Positions 9,788 through 19,295 of a stretch of 64,000 nucleotides of DNA are shown here, piece by piece; within the stretch, counting starts at the first letter, position 1; the number at the start of each line of letters is the position of its first letter. The translations under genes and the position numbers were made by a program. The stretch lies in NCBI GenBank assembly GCA_016715115.1, contig JADKBM010000001.1, positions 248,001 to 312,000 of the forward strand. Reading direction: 5' to 3'. This DNA is from Acidobacteriota bacterium (GTDB lineage: Bacteria; Acidobacteriota; Blastocatellia; Pyrinomonadales; Pyrinomonadaceae). The notes below the pieces were generated by a model. That model was not told where the DNA came from. It made no database searches and saw only the letters and a program-made list of their open reading frames with translations.

Positions 9788-9792
9788 AGGTT

Positions 9793-11676
9793 TCAGGCGG
9801 CAACGCGCGCTGCGGCTTCGTTCAAAGGCAAAACGATTTCAGCCCGCGTTCCGCCGTTGGATTCGGCCACGACCGAGAGTTCGGCATCGGCTCCGTAATA
9901 ACTTTGCAGTCTCTGCCGGACATTCTTGAGTCCTACTCCGTCGGGACGCTCCAAAAGCCCGGCGCTCCTGCCGGATCCGGTATCTCTTACGGTCAGCCGG
10001 ATCAGGCGACGATCGCCGACCGCCTCCTCAGCCGCGAGGATCCGGACTTCCCCTCCGGCCCGGTTCTGCGAAATACCGTGCTTGATCGCGTTTTCGACCA
10101 GTGGCTGGATCATCAGGCTCGGTATCCTCACCGTTCCGAGTTCCGCCGGAATCTCGATCGTTACACCGAGACGCTCCTCGAACCTGGCCTTTTCGATGTC
10201 GAGATAGTTCTCGATGAGGTGGATCTCGTCCGCGACCGTCGAAAACTCGCCGGTTGAGCTGAGCACGCTGCGCAGAAGCCGCGTCAGGCGCATCAGCGTA
10301 TCGAACGCCTTGTCCGGGGCCGAACGGATCAGATAACCGATGGTCGTCAGCGAATTGAAAAGAAAGTGCGGATTGATCTGCGCCCGAAGGGCCGAAAGCT
10401 GCGCCTCGGTCGCGAGTTTCGAGAACTCCTGTTCCCGGATCTCGACCTCGCATCGTTCGTGGGTGACCCGAAGCGAATCAACCCGACGTGCGGTCATCAT
10501 TGCCACGGACCCGAGCATCTGGATCTCGCCGGAAAGCAGGTTGCGGCCGCCTGAAAAATCGGAGAGCCCTATCTCAAAATGCGGCGATTCAACGGTTGCG
10601 ATGCTGACCGTGGCGCGCCGTCCGGCCGCCGATACTGCTTGAAGGACGCGATTCGCGCCTTCGCACTCACGCCACTCTGCAGTTTCAGCCGCAAGCGCGT
10701 TCTTGAGATGACCGCAGACCGCGTCGAGGATTCCGGTGACGTGGTCGTGCTGTTCGATATCGGCAGCGATACGCTCAAGCAATCGTGCGAAATTCGTGCG
10801 CTGAAGAACAATCGAATCGACGAACCACTCCGCAAACGCATGAATCTTGGGATAGGCGAGCGCGGTCGCGATCCAGAGTCCGAGAACGGTGACTGCCGCC
10901 TGAACGTCGTTGCGGTCGTGTGTTTCGTGCCACGCCAAAAGCGGCACGGCGACGCCAACATAGAGCGTGAACGCACCGAGCGCGAGGATCATCAGCGATA
11001 ACGCTCGTTTGAGAAAAAGATCCGCAAACGCGAATCGATAATCCTGGAGAAGTATCGCCAGCGCAAGCGGAAGCGACGATTGGTGCGCGACGAGCTCAAC
11101 GATCCAGGACGACTGATCTGAATGCGCACCAAGATGAAGCGCCGAAACGGCGAAGATCAACAGGGCCGTAATCCAAACGGCCTTCTTCTCAAGCGCTTGG
11201 CGAAACGCGAGAACGAGCAGTCCGCAGAGCAGTGCGAGCGCGCCCAGCGTCAGGATCCTGAGCGCGAGTCCCGACGGAACAGAACCGATGACAATCGCCG
11301 AGTAGAAATTCAGCGCGGCCGCCAAGGAACTCACGCCGTAAGCCGCCAATGTGAGAGAGCGCAATCTTCGGCTTCCCGGTTCAACGTTTTTCCAGGTCGA
11401 ATGAACGACGACCGAAGGGAGAAATCCGAGTGCCGAATACGATGTCGCCAGAAGGGCCGGCGAGATCGGCCCAGTTCCAAAGTCCTTGAGCACGAACACG
11501 ACGAATTCACCCAAATTCCAGACCAATCCGAGACATGCCGTCGCGAGCAGAAGAATGTCGAACGTCGGACGCCCGGAATCGCGCCGATGACGGACGACCA
11601 TTACGAACAGTAGTCCGTACAGAGCGATTCCGATCGAGAATCCGAGCAGGTTGATTAGAAGCGACGTGTTCAGCAT
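9793..11676 (-). CDS. LytS-like sensor histidine kinase, membrane-bound
   Basis: 627 residues from the ATG at 11676 (MLNTSLLINLLGFSIG). A TTG 13 codons further upstream is in frame, but it adds a hydrophilic stretch before the first membrane helix, so the ATG is preferred. The N-terminal half has about seven to nine membrane helices with a 7TM-like sensor arrangement. A His_kinase domain follows, with phospho-acceptor His near residue 436 in QINPHFLFNSL. The HATPase domain carries PLVENAIKHGISQN and a GVGLKNVRQRL G-box. It should phosphorylate the LytTR regulator encoded immediately downstream. The input signal is unknown. Confidence 0.9.
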   Translation of the reverse strand: MLNTSLLINLLGFSIGIALYGLLFVMVVRHRRDSGRPTFDILLLATACLGLVWNLGEFVVFVLKDFGTGPISPALLATSYSALGFLPSVVVHSTWKNVEPGSRRLRSLTLAAYGVSSLAAALNFYSAIVIGSVPSGLALRILTLGALALLCGLLVLAFRQALEKKAVWITALLIFAVSALHLGAHSDQSSWIVELVAHQSSLPLALAILLQDYRFAFADLFLKRALSLMILALGAFTLYVGVAVPLLAWHETHDRNDVQAAVTVLGLWIATALAYPKIHAFAEWFVDSIVLQRTNFARLLERIAADIEQHDHVTGILDAVCGHLKNALAAETAEWRECEGANRVLQAVSAAGRRATVSIATVESPHFEIGLSDFSGGRNLLSGEIQMLGSVAMMTARRVDSLRVTHERCEVEIREQEFSKLATEAQLSALRAQINPHFLFNSLTTIGYLIRSAPDKAFDTLMRLTRLLRSVLSSTGEFSTVADEIHLIENYLDIEKARFEERLGVTIEIPAELGTVRIPSLMIQPLVENAIKHGISQNRAGGEVRILAAEEAVGDRRLIRLTVRDTGSGRSAGLLERPDGVGLKNVRQRLQSYYGADAELSVVAESNGGTRAEIVLPLNEAAARVAA

Positions 11677-11778
11677 GCAAAACTCAATTAAACGCAAGTT
11701 CCGGGCTAATTGCAAAACTTATCGAATCAGCAGCGGATATTTGGCAATGGGCAGTCAAAAACAAAAGCTGGGATCTAA

Positions 11779-11814
11779 CAAAAAAAATGGCCGCCGGAAA
11801 ACCGACGGCCGCCA
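11779..11814 (-). terminator. Intrinsic terminator for the transglycosylase gene
   Basis: On the minus strand GGCGGCCGTCGG pairs with CCGGCGGCC across TTTT (one mismatch or wobble) and is followed by a run of eight T's. It lies 20 bp past the stop codon at 11835. Confidence 0.8.
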
Positions 11815-11834
11815 GATTGAAATAGAACAGATGA

Positions 11835-13595
11835 TCAGCGTCGCGGAATCTTGATCGCGCGTCCTGCCGGCAAAGCTTCATTGATCGACTTGATGCCGTT
11901 GAAGTTCGCCAAGTCCGCCGCCGACACGCCGTAGCGCGATGCTATCTTGGCGATCGTGTCGCCGGAGACCGACTTGACAGTTGCAAAGGTTGGCACGGCC
12001 GCGACCTTGTTCGGCGTCGTCGGACGCTGATAGGATGTGTTTCGGACGTTGTTCGAATTCGGGATCACGACTTTGCCCTGCGGCGTCTTCATTCCGCCGT
12101 TCGCCGCCATCAGATCGGCGACTGAAACACCGGTGCGGTTCGAAATATTCTCCCAGGTTTCGCCTTGAACCGATTTCGTCAGATTCGCGGTGTTCTGGTT
12201 CGAACGCGGAACGCGCTTGAAGATCGCGACAACCTCGGCGCCCTTGCCGGACGGCACGCGAATGACATACGGTTCCGGGGGCGTCGAATTCGTGCGCAGT
12301 TCAGGATTCAGATAACGAACGTAATCGACCGAAGTGTCGGCGACCTGCGCGAGGAACGACAAACTCGTGCCCGGCGGAACGAGGACCGTTTCCCACGTCA
12401 GTTGCGGCGCCGGGCGGACGTTTCCAAATCCAAAATAACGCGGATTGTTGGCGATCATGATCGTCGCCAGAATGTTCGGCACGTAGTTCCTTGTTTCCTT
12501 CGGAAGATACGGATACGCGACCCAGAAGTTTGCGACTCCGGCACGCGAGATCGCGCGATCGACGTTTCCTTCGCCCGAGTTGTATGCCGCCATCGCCAGT
12601 TCCCAGTTTCCGTTGTAGCGGTTCGCGAGGAACTTGAGATACCGCGCCGAAGCCTGCGTCGCTTTTTCAAAGCTGTTGCGTTCGTCGAGATACGCTGTGC
12701 GTCGCAAACCGTAACGCGCTCCGGTTCCGGGGATGAACTGCCAAAGCCCGGATGCGGACGCCCACGACATCGCCTGCGGCTTCCACATACTTTCGACCTG
12801 GCCGAGCCACGCGACATTCTCCGGAATTCCCTCTTCACGGAAAATACGGCGCGCCATACGCATGAACATTCCCGAACGGTAAAGTCCGGTCTCCATCGTC
12901 GAACGTCCGCGGCCCTGATAATAATTGATATACTGCTGAATCATCGGGTGGACCTGAAATTTCAGCCCAAGCGAATTGTTCGAAACCGCGTACGTGATGT
13001 TCTGAAGCTGCGCCTGCGCTTCCGGAGTGTCTACGTTGGCCTCGACCTCGTTAAGCTGCAGCGTCGCCAGTTCGTCGAGATTCGAACGCTCGAATTTCTG
13101 TTCGACAAAGCCCTGCGTCGATTCGCTCGGAAGCTGGCTCAGGATCGCGTTCGTCATATTCGTCGTATCGGCCGCCGGTCCGGACATTACGAGCTTCGCA
13201 ACCCGATCGGCTTGCTGATTCTCGATGATCCAACCGCACGTCGCCGACAGCGATCTGATTTGCGGCTGTTGCTTTTCGGTCGGAAACTCGATGCGATAGA
13301 TCGTCTCGATCAATTGGTTGTAACAGTCGCGCGCCTTGGAATTATTGTTGGAGTTGAGGTTGATTCCCGACATCAGAAAAACCTCAATCGATTTGTCGAA
13401 CTTTTCGCGCGCATTCGGCCGGCGATTATCCTCTAGCGCAGACAATCCCGCCTTGAATTCCGCTCCGGAACGGTCGAGAAGGATTTTCACCTGCTCCTCC
13501 GCACGCCGAGTTTCGTCGGTCTGCGCGAAAACATTGAGTCCAAAAAATATGATTGCGGTAAAACTGAAAAGCCTTAAAAGGTGTGTCTTATTCAA
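11835..13595 (-). CDS. Lytic transglycosylase with LysM repeats (MltD-like)
   Basis: 586 residues. The start is a TTG at 13595, with AAGGAG on the minus strand at 13607-13612 (11-nt spacing); no nearby ATG exists. A signal peptide covers 1-24. An alpha-helical region precedes the SLT domain (about 235-370): LGQVESMWKPQAMSWASASG holds the catalytic Glu, followed by GLWQFIPGTGARYGL and MAAYNSGEGNVDRAI. Two LysM domains follow (about 480-525 and 540-585: GETWENISNRTGVSVADLMA and GDTIAKIASRYGVSAADLAN). It should cleave the MurNAc-GlcNAc bond of peptidoglycan to 1,6-anhydro products in the periplasm. It lies 222 bp downstream of lon. Confidence 0.93.
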   Translation of the reverse strand: MNKTHLLRLFSFTAIIFFGLNVFAQTDETRRAEEQVKILLDRSGAEFKAGLSALEDNRRPNAREKFDKSIEVFLMSGINLNSNNNSKARDCYNQLIETIYRIEFPTEKQQPQIRSLSATCGWIIENQQADRVAKLVMSGPAADTTNMTNAILSQLPSESTQGFVEQKFERSNLDELATLQLNEVEANVDTPEAQAQLQNITYAVSNNSLGLKFQVHPMIQQYINYYQGRGRSTMETGLYRSGMFMRMARRIFREEGIPENVAWLGQVESMWKPQAMSWASASGLWQFIPGTGARYGLRRTAYLDERNSFEKATQASARYLKFLANRYNGNWELAMAAYNSGEGNVDRAISRAGVANFWVAYPYLPKETRNYVPNILATIMIANNPRYFGFGNVRPAPQLTWETVLVPPGTSLSFLAQVADTSVDYVRYLNPELRTNSTPPEPYVIRVPSGKGAEVVAIFKRVPRSNQNTANLTKSVQGETWENISNRTGVSVADLMAANGGMKTPQGKVVIPNSNNVRNTSYQRPTTPNKVAAVPTFATVKSVSGDTIAKIASRYGVSAADLANFNGIKSINEALPAGRAIKIPRR

Positions 13596-13817
13596 ACTCG
13601 TCTATACTCCTTATGTAAAAAAATCTCTCAGGGTTAGGGCGAATCGCTGCAACGACCCATAAACAAAGCGTCAGATCTGCTAACGCCGGTGACCCGTGAA
13701 AGTTCCACGAATATCCGAGAAACAAGGCCACAATCTCAAAGGTACAACTTCAAAAAACGTATGTCAAAACGCCGACCGCCTGTAAATGCTGGCTTTGGCG
13801 TATTGCGAAGGCCGCCG

Positions 13818-16250
13818 CTACGGTTTTTGCCGCGCACTTTGAGCCTTCGCCTTGTCGGTTGGCTTGACTCTTTCGAGCAGCGCTTCCGCCAAAACTTCGC
13901 GTACGTTCTCCACAAATATAAACGTCAAATCGTCGGCAACTTCCTGAGGCAGATCCTCGAGATCGCGTCTGTTCGGCGCCGGCAGAATCACGGTCTTCAG
14001 ATGCGCTCGCCGCGCAGCGAGCAGTTTTTCCTTGACGCCGCCGATCGGCAAAACATTGCCGCGCAACGTGATCTCGCCGGTCATCGCGACGTCTTTTCGC
14101 ACCGGTCGCTGCGAAAGAACGGAAACAAGCGCGGTCGCCATCGTGATCCCGGCGCTCGGGCCGTCCTTCGGAATCGCACCTTCCGGAATGTGGACGTGGA
14201 TGTCGAAATTCTCAAAATCCTCGGGATCGATACCGAGTTCCACGGCGCGCGCCTTGGCATAACTGAACGCGGCCTGCGCCGATTCCTGCATCACTTCGCC
14301 GAGTTGACCCGTCAGTTTGAGATTTCCCTTGCCCTTGGTTTTCAGCGCCTCGATAAATAGGATATCGCCGCCAACGGCGGTCCACGCCAACCCCGTGACA
14401 ATGCCGATCGCGTCCTTCTTGAGCGCCTCTTCGCGGAAGATCTTCGGCGCGCGGAGATACTCTTTGACATCGGCGGCAGCGATCTTCTGCGGCAGAAAGT
14501 CGCTTTCGAGTTCGGCTTTCTTGCGCGCGACCTTGCGGCACACCTTCCCGATCTCCCGCTCGAGCTGTCGGAGTCCGGCTTCCTGAGTGTATTCGCTGAT
14601 GATCTTCGTCAGCGCCTTGCGTTCGAATTTCAGATCTTCCTTTTCGAGGCCGTTCTCCTCGACCTGTTTCGGGACAAGATGACGTTTGGCGATCTCGAGT
14701 TTCTCCTCTTCGGTATAACCCGAAAGCGAGATGATCTCCATCCGGTCGCGGAGCGCCGGCTGGATCGTGTCGAGAACGTTGGCGGTCGTCATAAACATAA
14801 CGTTCGAAAGATCGAACGTGACGTTCAGATAGTTGTCACGGAACGAGAAGTTCTGTTCCGGATCGAGGACTTCCAGCAGCGCGGACGACGGATCACCGCG
14901 AAAATCGGCGCCGACCTTGTCGATCTCGTCGAGAACGACGAGCGGATTGTTCGTTCCGGCTTGCTGGATCCCCTGAACGATGCGCCCCGGCATCGCTCCG
15001 ACGTAAGTCCGTCGATGGCCGCGAATTTCGGCTTCGTCGTGCAGTCCGCCAAGCGAAATGCGAACGAACTGCCGGTTCAGGGCTCGGGCGATCGATCGTC
15101 CGAGCGACGTTTTGCCGACTCCCGGCGGGCCGACGAGACAGAGGATCGAGCCTTTCGGTTTCTCACGAAGCTTGCGCACGGCGAGCGCCTCGACGATGCG
15201 TTCCTTGACGCGCTCGAGGCCGTAATGATCCTCATCGAGGATCTTTTCGGCCTTTTTCAAATTAAGATTGTCCTTTGAAGACTTGGACCAAGGCAGCTCG
15301 ATCATTATGTCGAGCCAGTTTCTGAGCGTCGCCGTCTCGGCCGTGTCGGGATGCATTCGTTCGAGCTTTTTAAGTTGCCGGAACGCTTCTTCCTCGGCGT
15401 GCGGCGGCATTATCGCCTTAGTGATCTTGTCGCGATAGAGTTCGATCTCCTCAAAAAGCTCGTTTCCCTCACCGAGTTCCGCCTGGATCGCCTTCAATTG
15501 CTGACGCAGAAAATACTCGCGCTGCGAACGATCGATGTCGGCGCGCGCCTGCGTGTTGATCTCCGCCTGGACGGTCAAAACATCGATCTCCTTGTTGAGC
15601 AGGTCGTTGACCCTGCGGAGACGAAGGATCGGGTCGAAGTTATCAAGTACGCTCTGCGCGTCTTCGACCTTGAGTTCGAGATTCGATGCCGAAAGATCGG
15701 CGAGCCGCCCGGCATCTTCGAGATTGGCGATGATCGCCAGAACCTCCGGCGAAATGTTCTTTCCTAGGTTCGCGGCGCGTTCCATCGATGCGCGGACGTT
15801 GCGGACGAGAGCTTCGACCTCGAGCGAGTTCGTCGGCGGAAGCGGCTCGGGAATCGGCGTCAGGTTGGCACGGACATAATCGCCGGTTCCGCTGACGGAC
15901 TCGACGCGCGCCCGCGAAAGGCCCTGGATCAGGATCCGGATACGACCGTCGGGAAGTTTCAGCATTCGCATAATGACCGCGACTGTCCCGACCTTGAAGA
16001 GATCCGCCTGTTCCGGCTCTTCCTTATCGACGTCTTTTTGAGAGACGAGCATTATCATCCGGTTTTGGCTGAGTGCCTCGTCAACGGCCTTGATCGACCG
16101 GTCGCGAGAAACGAACAACGGCACGATCATAAACGGGTAGATGACGATATCGCGCAGAGGAAGCACGGGCAGTTCCGAAGGGATCTGCATTTGAGGATCA
16201 GCGATCTCGGGATCGACAATCTTTTCAGAGAAGTCTTCAATTTCGTCCAT
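13818..16250 (-). CDS. lon: ATP-dependent protease Lon
   Basis: 810 residues, the normal length for bacterial LonA. The N-terminal substrate-binding domain spans about 25-220. The AAA+ module has Walker A GPPGVGKTS near 373 and Walker B VVLDEIDKVG near 435. The C-terminal protease domain has the Ser-Lys dyad, Ser near 697 in PKDGPSAGITMA and Lys near 740 in GGVKEKLLAARRA. It degrades misfolded and regulatory proteins in the cytosol. The gene follows nrdR on the same strand after 179 bp, and no heat-shock operator (CIRCE or ROSE type) is visible in that gap. The C-terminus carries a short basic tail after the protease domain. Confidence 0.97.
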   Translation of the reverse strand: MDEIEDFSEKIVDPEIADPQMQIPSELPVLPLRDIVIYPFMIVPLFVSRDRSIKAVDEALSQNRMIMLVSQKDVDKEEPEQADLFKVGTVAVIMRMLKLPDGRIRILIQGLSRARVESVSGTGDYVRANLTPIPEPLPPTNSLEVEALVRNVRASMERAANLGKNISPEVLAIIANLEDAGRLADLSASNLELKVEDAQSVLDNFDPILRLRRVNDLLNKEIDVLTVQAEINTQARADIDRSQREYFLRQQLKAIQAELGEGNELFEEIELYRDKITKAIMPPHAEEEAFRQLKKLERMHPDTAETATLRNWLDIMIELPWSKSSKDNLNLKKAEKILDEDHYGLERVKERIVEALAVRKLREKPKGSILCLVGPPGVGKTSLGRSIARALNRQFVRISLGGLHDEAEIRGHRRTYVGAMPGRIVQGIQQAGTNNPLVVLDEIDKVGADFRGDPSSALLEVLDPEQNFSFRDNYLNVTFDLSNVMFMTTANVLDTIQPALRDRMEIISLSGYTEEEKLEIAKRHLVPKQVEENGLEKEDLKFERKALTKIISEYTQEAGLRQLEREIGKVCRKVARKKAELESDFLPQKIAAADVKEYLRAPKIFREEALKKDAIGIVTGLAWTAVGGDILFIEALKTKGKGNLKLTGQLGEVMQESAQAAFSYAKARAVELGIDPEDFENFDIHVHIPEGAIPKDGPSAGITMATALVSVLSQRPVRKDVAMTGEITLRGNVLPIGGVKEKLLAARRAHLKTVILPAPNRRDLEDLPQEVADDLTFIFVENVREVLAEALLERVKPTDKAKAQSARQKP

Positions 16251-16429
16251 TAGATTATGGTAGAGAAAAAAGGACGAAAGAGCAAAAACGAGAGTAGCCG
16301 AGGGGGGAACGGCGATTCAAAACACGTCGGGCCGCCGGGCGCGGAGATTGGTCAAGATCGGGAATGCGGGTACAGTTCGTTCAACCGCCGTAGTTCCCTC
16401 GATCCTCCAAACATTCCGTTGGACGCGGA

Positions 16430-16927
16430 TTACTTTTTCGATTTCGCCCGCGTTTTTTTCGACGGCGAGCTGTCACGGGAGCGAACGAGAACCTTGAGTT
16501 CCGTCATAAACTCGGAAACGTCTTCGAACTCGAGATAAACCGAGGCGAACCGGACGTATGCGACCTTATCGAGCGCCTTGAGACGCCGCATAATGATCTT
16601 TCCGATCTCGCTCGTCGAAAGTTCGCGGTCCTGCGAGTCCTGCACGTTCTTTTCGACCTCGTTGACGATCGCTTCGAGTTGCGCCGAAGAAATCGGACGC
16701 TTTTCGCAGGCGCGCAGGAGTCCGGCCATTATCTTGTTGCGTTCGAACGCCTCGCGACGGCCATCCTTTTTGACGACCATATAAGGGATCTCATCGATCC
16801 GTTCGTATGACGTGAACCGGCGTCCGCAAAGCAGGCATTCGCGGCGACGCCGGATCGAATCGCCTTCCTTCGACTCGCGCGAGTCGACGACTTTGTCTTC
16901 AAGATGTCCGCAAAATGGGCAACGCAT
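16430..16927 (-). CDS. nrdR: Transcriptional repressor NrdR
   Basis: 165 residues. The N-terminal zinc ribbon has C3, C6, C31 and C34 (MRCPFCGHLEDK and ECLLCGRRFTSYE). It is followed by an ATP-cone domain (about 49-139) with VVKKDGRREAFERNKI. NrdR represses ribonucleotide reductase genes by binding paired NrdR boxes when its ATP-cone senses the dATP/ATP ratio. No nrd gene lies in the window. The C-terminus has a lysine-rich extension after the ATP-cone. The gene lies upstream of lon on the same strand. Confidence 0.96.
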   Translation of the reverse strand: MRCPFCGHLEDKVVDSRESKEGDSIRRRRECLLCGRRFTSYERIDEIPYMVVKKDGRREAFERNKIMAGLLRACEKRPISSAQLEAIVNEVEKNVQDSQDRELSTSEIGKIIMRRLKALDKVAYVRFASVYLEFEDVSEFMTELKVLVRSRDSSPSKKTRAKSKK

Positions 16928-16931
16928 ACGA

Positions 16932-17255
16932 TTTTAGATTTTGGATTTTGGATTTTGGATTTTGGATTTTGGATTCTTCGATTTTAGATTTTAAAAATGA
17001 TTTTAGATTTTAGATATTTTAGATTTTGGATATTTTAGATTTTGGATATTTTAGATTTTGGATTTTGGATTTTGGATTTCTGGAATCCTGGAATCCTTGG
17101 AATCTTCAAATCCTTGGAATCCTTGGAATCCTGAAATCCTGAAATCCTGGAATCCTTGGAATCCTTGGAATCCTGGAATCTTCGAATCCCTGGAATCCTG
17201 GAATCCTTGGAATTCTGGAATCTTCGAATCCTGGAATCCTGAAATCCTGATTGTC
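16932..17255. repeat. Intergenic low-complexity array (GATTTTG and GGAATCCT units)
   Basis: It starts 5 bp upstream of nrdR with GATTTTG-type heptamers and GATATTTTA variants, then changes to GGAATCCTT/GGAATCCTG units from about 17080. It fills the whole space between nrdR and the flippase-like gene and contains no real gene; open frames through it are repeat translations (ESLESSNPWNPWNPE). The nrdR promoter must lie within or next to it. Confidence 0.85.
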
Positions 17256-17291
17256 CGGCTCCGTCCGGACGATCGTAACCTTTTTCCTTTC

Positions 17292-18374
17292 CTAACTCAC
17301 CTCGGCGGGTATCGTTTCTTCCAAAACCTCGGGATCGTTTTCGTGCTCGACCTCATCGACGGCGTTTTCGGATGTCAGCAAATTCCGCATTCGTTCAAAC
17401 GAAATGTCGCCGTGAAAGAAATAGAACAGTCCAAAGATCACGGCCGGCGCGAAATAAACGAGGTGCATCGCGATCGAAACCGCCGCCGCCTGCTCCCTTT
17501 CAACATTCAAAAAGATCAAACTCGCCGCGGTCGCCGTATGAAAAGCGCCCGCCGCGCCGCCGGGCGTCGGAACCACCGAACTGACGGCGGCGAAGCCCAT
17601 AATGAACAACGAATCACTGAAAGTCAGCGGAAGATCGAACGCGAGCAGCACGAGCCACGTCGGAAGCGCGATCGCCAGCCAGAGTGCGAACGTCCAAAAA
17701 GTGACGCCGGCGATCTCGCGCCAGTCACGCAGGATCCCGAGCGCGGTCGAAAGCTGCCGCAGGATGCTGATGATGATCGCCTGGATCCGTTTCGGAATGA
17801 ATTTGCGGTCGATGAACCTCGACGTCCAGCCGATGACACGCGGCGCGATGCGTTGAAAGACGATCAGCGCGATGAAGCCGATAACAACTCCGACAAGCAT
17901 CAGGTAGCCGGCGATCTCGACATAGAAGAACTCGCGCTCGCGCCCCGCGGGCGTGTTGAACCAGAGCAAATTGACCGCAAAAAGCGAGATCAGCGCGGCG
18001 AGGTCGAACACGCGTTCGACGCCGAGCGTGACGAGCGCCGCCGACGGGCGGACGCGCTTGTCGCGCATCGGCAGCCACATCGGCCGAACGATCTCGCCCG
18101 CGCGGCCGACAAAGAAGACCGCCGCGAATCCGACGGTGGTCGTCGCAAAAAGCTCCTTCAGCGACGACTCTGTGATCGGTTCGAGCAGCACTTTCCAACG
18201 CACGGCGCGCAGAAAGTAACCGAAACAAATGATCAGCACGGCCGACGTGATATAAACCGCACGCGCCTTCTGAAGGCTCGTACTCACCTCTTGCCAGTCG
18301 AGGTTCCGGCCAAAGAACCAGAACAGAAAGACCGCAAAAAGCGCGAGTAAAATGAATTTGATGGACTTCCGCAA
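17292..18374 (-). CDS. Flippase-like integral membrane protein (LPG-synthase TM / UPF0104 family)
   Basis: 361 residues from a TTG at 18374, which has GGTGGAG 11 nt upstream. A TTG at 18458 would add 28 hydrophilic residues before the first membrane helix. The protein has about eight membrane helices and family motifs: FLRAVRWKVLLEP near the start, FFVGRAGEIVRPMW, and a late SVVPTPGGAAGAFHTATAA. The family includes the membrane part of MprF and putative glycolipid or polyprenyl-lipid transporters. There is no catalytic aminoacyl-transfer domain here. Substrate unknown. A charged C-terminal tail is present. Confidence 0.85.
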   Translation of the reverse strand: MRKSIKFILLALFAVFLFWFFGRNLDWQEVSTSLQKARAVYITSAVLIICFGYFLRAVRWKVLLEPITESSLKELFATTTVGFAAVFFVGRAGEIVRPMWLPMRDKRVRPSAALVTLGVERVFDLAALISLFAVNLLWFNTPAGREREFFYVEIAGYLMLVGVVIGFIALIVFQRIAPRVIGWTSRFIDRKFIPKRIQAIIISILRQLSTALGILRDWREIAGVTFWTFALWLAIALPTWLVLLAFDLPLTFSDSLFIMGFAAVSSVVPTPGGAAGAFHTATAASLIFLNVEREQAAAVSIAMHLVYFAPAVIFGLFYFFHGDISFERMRNLLTSENAVDEVEHENDPEVLEETIPAEVS

Positions 18375-18522
18375 AATTAAACCGTCTCCACCCTTGATGA
18401 TCGACTGCCAGCGTTTAGAATGAACCAAGTTGTCCGTTGGCCACGGCGTCGTGGACAAACAAAGACAAAAGATTAACTCAAACGGGTTCGAAAAGTAAAA
18501 ATCGACTTTGAACTGTTATGTC

Positions 18523-18548
18523 GGAACTTTTTGGAAATACGACTCGTA
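18523..18548 (+). promoter_or_regulatory. ECF-sigma type promoter of the sigma factor operon
   Basis: GGAAC at 18523-18527 is followed by 17 nt and CGTA at 18545-18548, the classical ECF -35/-10 pattern. Transcription would start near 18556, so the operon is probably autoregulated. Confidence 0.6.
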
Positions 18549-18621
18549 GGGTCATATGACGGGGAATATGTTGGTCCCGGTTGCGTTTGGCGGAAGTCAT
18601 TTTGCTGTTGGAGAAAGAGCG

Positions 18622-19215
18622 TTGGAAGCAATTAAGGTAGCTTCGGAGACAAATGGGGCCGAACTCGTGCGGCGTTGCCGCGCCGGAGACGGTTCCGCGT
18701 GGGAAGAGATCGTGACGCAGTATTCGCGACGGATCTTTAATCTGGCATTTCGGTTTACATCGAGTGCCGAAGCCGCGGAGGATCTTACTCAGGACGTGTT
18801 CATTCGCATCTACAGGACGCTTGAGCAGTACGATCCGAAACAGGGCGATCTTTCCAACTGGCTGATGCGGCTTGCCCGGAACTTGATAATTGACGACTAT
18901 CGCCATCGCCAGCGGAACCCGCAGGACTCGATGGCCGACGATGTCGAGGACCACACCTTCCACCTTCGGGCTGTGGGCGGCACCGCGCAGAAGGAAATCG
19001 AACGGAAAGAACTCGCGGCGCAGGTTCAGGATGGAATCGACAAACTCCCGTCGGATCTTCGCACTTGCGTCATACTCCGCGACATCGAGGAGTTGAGTTA
19101 TCAGGAGATCGTCGACGTTTTGAAGATTCCCGAAGGCACGGTCAAATCGCGGATCAACCGCGGACGCATCGAACTCGCAAAGATTCTTCGGAGAATGAGG
19201 GTGGTGACAATATGA
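18622..19215 (+). CDS. RNA polymerase ECF sigma factor (RpoE-like)
   Basis: 197 residues from the TTG at 18622, which has GGAG at about 18610. An ATG at 18556 is in frame (219 residues), but it coincides with the transcription start predicted from the ECF promoter, so the TTG is preferred. Region 2 carries EDLTQDVFIRIYRTL, the -10 recognition helix. Region 4 carries LRDIEELSYQEIVDVLKIPE followed by GTVKSRINRGR, the -35 recognising helix-turn-helix. It directs transcription of a stress regulon. It is the first gene of an operon with a short coupled ORF, a zinc-finger anti-sigma factor and two membrane proteins. The stop codon overlaps the next ATG (ATGA). Confidence 0.93.
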   Translation: MEAIKVASETNGAELVRRCRAGDGSAWEEIVTQYSRRIFNLAFRFTSSAEAAEDLTQDVFIRIYRTLEQYDPKQGDLSNWLMRLARNLIIDDYRHRQRNPQDSMADDVEDHTFHLRAVGGTAQKEIERKELAAQVQDGIDKLPSDLRTCVILRDIEELSYQEIVDVLKIPEGTVKSRINRGRIELAKILRRMRVVTI

Positions 19216-19295
19216 GATCGGGCAAAATCCACGATTTGAAGCGTCAACCGGACAACGGTGTCGTCGATCCCGATGCCAAGGGGGTTAAGGTATGA
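19212..19295 (+). CDS. 27-codon ORF coupled between sigma and anti-sigma genes
   Basis: The ATG at 19212 overlaps the sigma factor stop (ATGA), and its own TGA (19293-19295) overlaps the anti-sigma ATG at 19292. The peptide begins MRSGKIHDLKRQPDNG and is hydrophilic and basic, with no membrane segment. GAGGGTGG precedes its start. It may be a real microprotein, or a ribosome relay that couples translation of sigma and anti-sigma. I do not recognise a family. Confidence 0.45.
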   Translation: MRSGKIHDLKRQPDNGVVDPDAKGVKV

